From Cohaesibacter celericrescens (GTDB lineage: Bacteria > Pseudomonadota > Alphaproteobacteria > Rhizobiales > Cohaesibacteraceae): 64,000 nt of DNA. Under the pieces are notes generated by a model, which was not told where the DNA came from, searched no databases, and worked only from the letters and a program-made list of their open reading frames with translations. Location of the stretch: positions 372,001-436,000 of the forward strand of contig NZ_PKUQ01000031.1 in the NCBI RefSeq assembly GCF_002866925.1, written 5' to 3'. Both the position numbers and the translations under genes were made by a program. Below, piece by piece: positions 60,742-64,000 of this stretch (position 1 is its first letter; each line of letters opens with the position of its first letter).

Positions 60742-61743
60742 CTATTTGAAGTAGCTTTCGGCCATTTCTACTTCAGTTTTGCTGCCCAGGATGACGGGGG
60801 ATCTTTGATGCAGCGTCTTGGGTTCAATATCAAGAATACGCTCAGTACCCGTTGAGGCTTTGCCTCCGGCTTGTTCGATGATGAATGCCATTGGGCTGAC
60901 CTCATAGAGAAGGCGCAAGCGTCCGCCCAGTTCTCTATTGTTTGAGTCCACCGGATAAAGGAAAACACCACCTCGAACGAGAATGCGGTGTATTTCCGCC
61001 ACCATCGAGGCAATCCAACGCATATTGAAGGGCCGCCCCCTTGGGCCATCTTTGCCTGCTATCAAGTCTTCAAAATAAAGCCGCACCGGATCGTCCCAAA
61101 GTTTGTAGCGGGATGCGTTGATCGCAAACTCACTGGTGTCCTCAGGGATGCGCAAGTCGGGATAGGTGAGGCGGAACTCGCCAGTTCCGGTCTGATGGGT
61201 GAAGCCATTCACACCTTGACCGAAGGTGAAGACAAAAGAGATGGACGGGCCATAAAGCGAGTAACCGGCGCAGATTTGTTCCGAGCCCTTGCGTAGCACC
61301 TGGGTTTCGTTGGTCTGATCGATGTCTTCTTTCAGTTCTATGATCGAAAAAATTGATCCGACCGATAAATTGACATCCAGATTTGATGAGCCGTCCAAGG
61401 GATCAAAATAAATCAGATAGTCGCCTTTTCTGGGATTTTCCTTGATCCAAATGACTTCGTCAACTTCTTCGGAAATGAGTGCGGCGACGCGAGAGCAATT
61501 GGTGCAATGATTGATAAAGGCATCATTGGCGATCACATCAAGTTTCTTTTGGGTTTCCCCTTGGATGTTTGTACTGCTCATTGCTCCAAGGTTTTGAAAC
61601 AACGCGCCTCTTCTAACTTGATGAGACACGATGCGGCAGGTTGTTGCTAAATCTTCCAGCAACAACACCAAGTCCAGATCCAATCCATGAAGCTTGGCTT
61701 CATTGAGGAGAAACTGTCGCAAAGTGATGTGTGAAACGTTCAT
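60742..61743 (-). CDS. fbp: Class I fructose-1,6-bisphosphatase
   Basis: 333 residues. Signature YFDPLDGSSNLDVNLSVGS (metal and phosphate site, about 120), GAMSST-like entry and RGGVFLYPVDSNN near residue 260. Hydrolyses fructose 1,6-bisphosphate in gluconeogenesis. ATG 61743 follows AGAAAGAAG; a longer frame exists but lacks family similarity. Confidence 0.95.
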   Translation of the reverse strand: MNVSHITLRQFLLNEAKLHGLDLDLVLLLEDLATTCRIVSHQVRRGALFQNLGAMSSTNIQGETQKKLDVIANDAFINHCTNCSRVAALISEEVDEVIWIKENPRKGDYLIYFDPLDGSSNLDVNLSVGSIFSIIELKEDIDQTNETQVLRKGSEQICAGYSLYGPSISFVFTFGQGVNGFTHQTGTGEFRLTYPDLRIPEDTSEFAINASRYKLWDDPVRLYFEDLIAGKDGPRGRPFNMRWIASMVAEIHRILVRGGVFLYPVDSNNRELGGRLRLLYEVSPMAFIIEQAGGKASTGTERILDIEPKTLHQRSPVILGSKTEVEMAESYFK

Positions 61744-62156
61744 TTTAATCTTCTTTCTGGATATCCAATTGTTGGGTTCTGATTGGCTCGCAGATTTCAA
61801 GATTCAGCGCGTCAAGGTTCCTTTTACATAGCCTATGTTAGAACAACAAAGGATCGAAATGTAAGCAGGAACAGGCGAAATAACGCGAAGCGGAAACTAA
61901 AGTTGAATTTTTTTCTTTGTTTCAGGCACTTTAGAGGCGGTTGGAAGCCAGGGGTTGATTTTATTGGTTGCTGTTTACTAAGCGCATCAACTGTTGCGGA
62001 TGATGATGGCAAAAGCGCTTGGTGACAGGCACACCTGAGATCTGTCTGAGCAATCATGCGCTGCAATAAGCACGGAAAAATAAGGCTGATGGGGCCTCAA
62101 ATCAGGTATATTGGACATTGCCACTGAATGCGGCAATGTCCATTTGAAGAGATATC
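61744..62156. other. Intergenic region between fbp and the chemoreceptor
   Basis: About 413 bases with no convincing gene; a plus-strand frame at 61783-62025 has no coding character. It should hold the fbp promoter. An 11-bp perfect stem TGGACATTGCC / GGCAATGTCCA (62112-62122 and 62132-62142) lies 15 bases past the chemoreceptor stop and may end its transcript, though it lacks a T run. Confidence 0.45.
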
Positions 62157-64000
62157 TTAGCCAACGGCCTTAACATTACTCAAGAATGCCTGTACGCCAG
62201 CCTTGAGGTTTTGGGCTTCTTGTTGCAGTTCCTGCGCCGATTTGTTGACCTGTCGTGCGGCTCCCCCTGTCTCACGTGCTGACGTTGACACGCCGGTAAT
62301 ATTGTCCGTCACTTCTTGTGTTCCGGAAGAGGCTTCTTGGATGTTATGAGCGATTTCTTTTGTCGCTTGACCCTGCTGTTGCACGGCGTCAGAGATCGCA
62401 TTGGATATCTGGTTCATTTTATCAATGGTCGCCGCGATTGTCCGAATTGCTGCTACGGCACCGTTGGTTTCCGTTTGCACAGCTTGAATTTGCTGCGAGA
62501 TTTCATCGGTTGCTTTTGAGGTTTGCGTCGCCAGTTCTTTAACCTCTGCTGCAACAACGGCAAATCCCCGGCCCGCCTCGCCAGCACGTGCCGCCTCGAT
62601 GGTGGCGTTCAGCGCCAACAAGTTGGTTTGTTCTGCGATATCAGTAATCAATCGCACTACTTCGCCGATGCGACCGGCTGCAGCTGTCAAACCTTCAATC
62701 TTATCATTTGTCTCGCGGGCCTGCTCAACTGCATCAACGGCAATTTTGTTGGAGTCCGAGACTTGTCGGTCAATCTCATTGACGGATGTGAACAATTCTT
62801 CGGCAGCTGCAGCAACGGTTCGCACATTGGCCGAAGCTTGTTCAGAAGCAGCCGCAACCGCATTGCTTCGTTCGGAGGTGTTATCGGCACCCAGAGAAAG
62901 CGTCTCTGCCGTTTGATTGAGATCGGTGACCAGTTTGGATACCGAGTCGAGCAATCCTGATACCGTGTGATCAAAGTCACTGGTAAAGATTTGCATTTGA
63001 TCGGCTCGTTTGATGCGGTCATTTTGTTCTTGTTCTTGAATGCGTGAAAGATTTTCAGCTTGCTGTGATTTTTCTCTGAACACTTCAAGGGCTTTGTTTA
63101 TTTCACCGACCTCATCATTGCGGTCAAGGTAACTTAAGGGTTCGTCATATTTGCGAGCAATCAAGGCCTTGATGCTTTCGATGGTGGTGGCCATCGGTTT
63201 GCGAATGACGGAACGACCAACAAGGTAGAGCGCTGCAGCAACTGCAAGCAGCAAGCAAAGCCCAACCAGAGCGACCGTAAGAATCATATCATTGCTGGCT
63301 GCAGATAGAGTGGAAACTGGCACATTAACAACAATTGCTAACGCCGAGCCGCTGTCGCCAAAATGAACCGGTTGAATGATGCGCAGCACGTCAGTTTGTA
63401 AGCTGTTTGAGTAGCCATAATATTCGTAATTGGTGCCTGCCTTAACTGCGGCCAAAAGATCGGATTTGTGGGCAAGGTCAATCTCTGAGCGGGCTGTGTC
63501 CCAGTCTTTCCCCAACAGCTTGGCATCGCTATGGGCCAGCCATTTGCCCCCTTGGGAGATCAAGTGAATGGATCCTGTCTCCAGTGGTTTAATAGCAGCC
63601 AAATCATTGGAAAGAGAGTTCAGGATAAGATCACTCCCGGCAACCCCAATTGTTTTGCCACTCGCATCTTTGATTGGGATAGACATTGAAATACCAAGAA
63701 CGGTTTTGTCACCCATCGCCCAGCTATATGGTTCACCTATAAAATCTCTACCCGTTTCATAGGCAGTCTGAAACCATGCTTCAGGTTTGTCTTTGATGTC
63801 GACTTTGGTTGTGGCCTGAGCTCCAATGCTGCCGTCTGGATTTCGGAAGTAATAAGGGCGCCATTGCCCTGTTTCGTCATGTGTCTCGGTGTTGACGTAT
63901 TCTGCATCTTTGCCATCAACCTGATCATTGAGAACGACCCCCCAGGTTCCTGATAATTTTGTGTCTTCAACAAGGGTGTTGTGCAGGATCCTTGACCAGA
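62157..64000 (-). CDS. Methyl-accepting chemotaxis protein (dCache sensor), 5' end beyond window
   Basis: At least 614 residues; the frame stays open to the window end, so the N-terminus is missing. The periplasmic part is a dCache-type sensor ([31 protein letters not shown]). A membrane helix ([20 protein letters not shown]), a HAMP domain and the cytoplasmic signalling hairpin follow, with the invariant tip [19 protein letters not shown] and [15 protein letters not shown]. It signals ligand binding to CheA. No C-terminal NWETF-like tether for CheR is seen. Confidence 0.93.
   Translation of the reverse strand, partial: WSRILHNTLVEDTKLSGTWGVVLNDQVDGKDAEYVNTETHDETGQWRPYYFRNPDGSIGAQATTKVDIKDKPEAWFQTAYETGRDFIGEPYSWAMGDKTVLGISMSIPIKDASGKTIGVAGSDLILNSLSNDLAAIKPLETGSIHLISQGGKWLAHSDAKLLGKDWDTARSEIDLAHKSDLLAAVKAGTNYEYYGYSNSLQTDVLRIIQPVHFGDSGSALAIVVNVPVSTLSAASNDMILTVALVGLCLLLAVAAALYLVGRSVIRKPMATTIESIKALIARKYDEPLSYLDRNDEVGEINKALEVFREKSQQAENLSRIQEQEQNDRIKRADQMQIFTSDFDHTVSGLLDSVSKLVTDLNQTAETLSLGADNTSERSNAVAAASEQASANVRTVAAAAEELFTSVNEIDRQVSDSNKIAVDAVEQARETNDKIEGLTAAAGRIGEVVRLITDIAEQTNLLALNATIEAARAGEAGRGFAVVAAEVKELATQTSKATDEISQQIQAVQTETNGAVAAIRTIAATIDKMNQISNAISDAVQQQGQATKEIAHNIQEASSGTQEVTDNITGVSTSARETGGAARQVNKSAQELQQEAQNLKAGVQAFLSNVKAVG

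Noticed and set aside
61783-62025. Plus-strand 80-codon frame between fbp and the chemoreceptor
   Set aside because: No ribosome binding site; overlaps the fbp promoter region; composition not coding-like.

Overview
The window is a chromosomal stretch of an alphaproteobacterium, most likely of the Rhizobiales (Hyphomicrobiales). The evidence is gene order: sucCDAB-lpdA, xerC near priA, an F1-only atpHAGDC cluster, and the run rplU-rpmA-GNATs-obgE-proB-proA-nadD-rsfS-rlmH-envC-ctpA-deacetylase-rppH. An L21 protein with a C-terminal extra domain also fits that order. The moderate base composition would suit a marine lineage, but the genus is a guess.

Region 1 (1-31.2 kb) is conserved core genome. 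It holds the end of the TCA/2-oxoglutarate dehydrogenase cluster (sucC'-sucD-sucA-sucB-membrane protein-lpdA), xerC, a fructose-6-phosphate aldolase/transaldolase-like gene, priA, the F1 ATP synthase operon, and a long minus-strand run of envelope, ribosome-assembly, NAD and proline genes. It ends at tRNA-Ser(CGA).

Region 2 (31.23-54.19 kb) is a 23-kb integrative mobilizable element inserted at the 3' end of tRNA-Ser and bounded by a 13-bp direct repeat. Its left end carries a large serine recombinase. Its right end carries mobC, a relaxase and a VirD4-like coupling protein; no mating-pair (type IV secretion) genes are visible. The cargo is a defense operon of seven overlapping genes: an RHH protein, hsdM, hsdS, a DUF262/DUF1524 protein, hsdR, and a HamA-like nuclease plus Ski2-like helicase pair resembling Hachiman. 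Next to it lie anti-restriction genes (ardA, an ArdC-like zincin) and a resolvase/invertase beside two hix-like dyads with opposite TT/AA cores.

The most striking observation concerns the element ends. The recombinase reading frame crosses the attachment site. In the integrated state its last 66 codons come from chromosomal DNA, partly antisense to tRNA-Ser. If the ends are joined in silico at the 13-bp repeat, the same frame runs on for 32 codons and stops at a TGA that overlaps the mobC ATG (ATGA). Excision would therefore assemble a contiguous operon (small ORF, recombinase, mobC, relaxase, coupling protein), and integration would cut it in two. This is a simple way to make mobilization genes depend on excision.

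Region 3 (54.2-64 kb) is chromosome again. It has a DeoR-type regulator and UgpC/B/A/E-like ABC importer operon ending in a sugar-phosphate isomerase-like gene, class I fructose-1,6-bisphosphatase, and a methyl-accepting chemotaxis protein cut by the window end.
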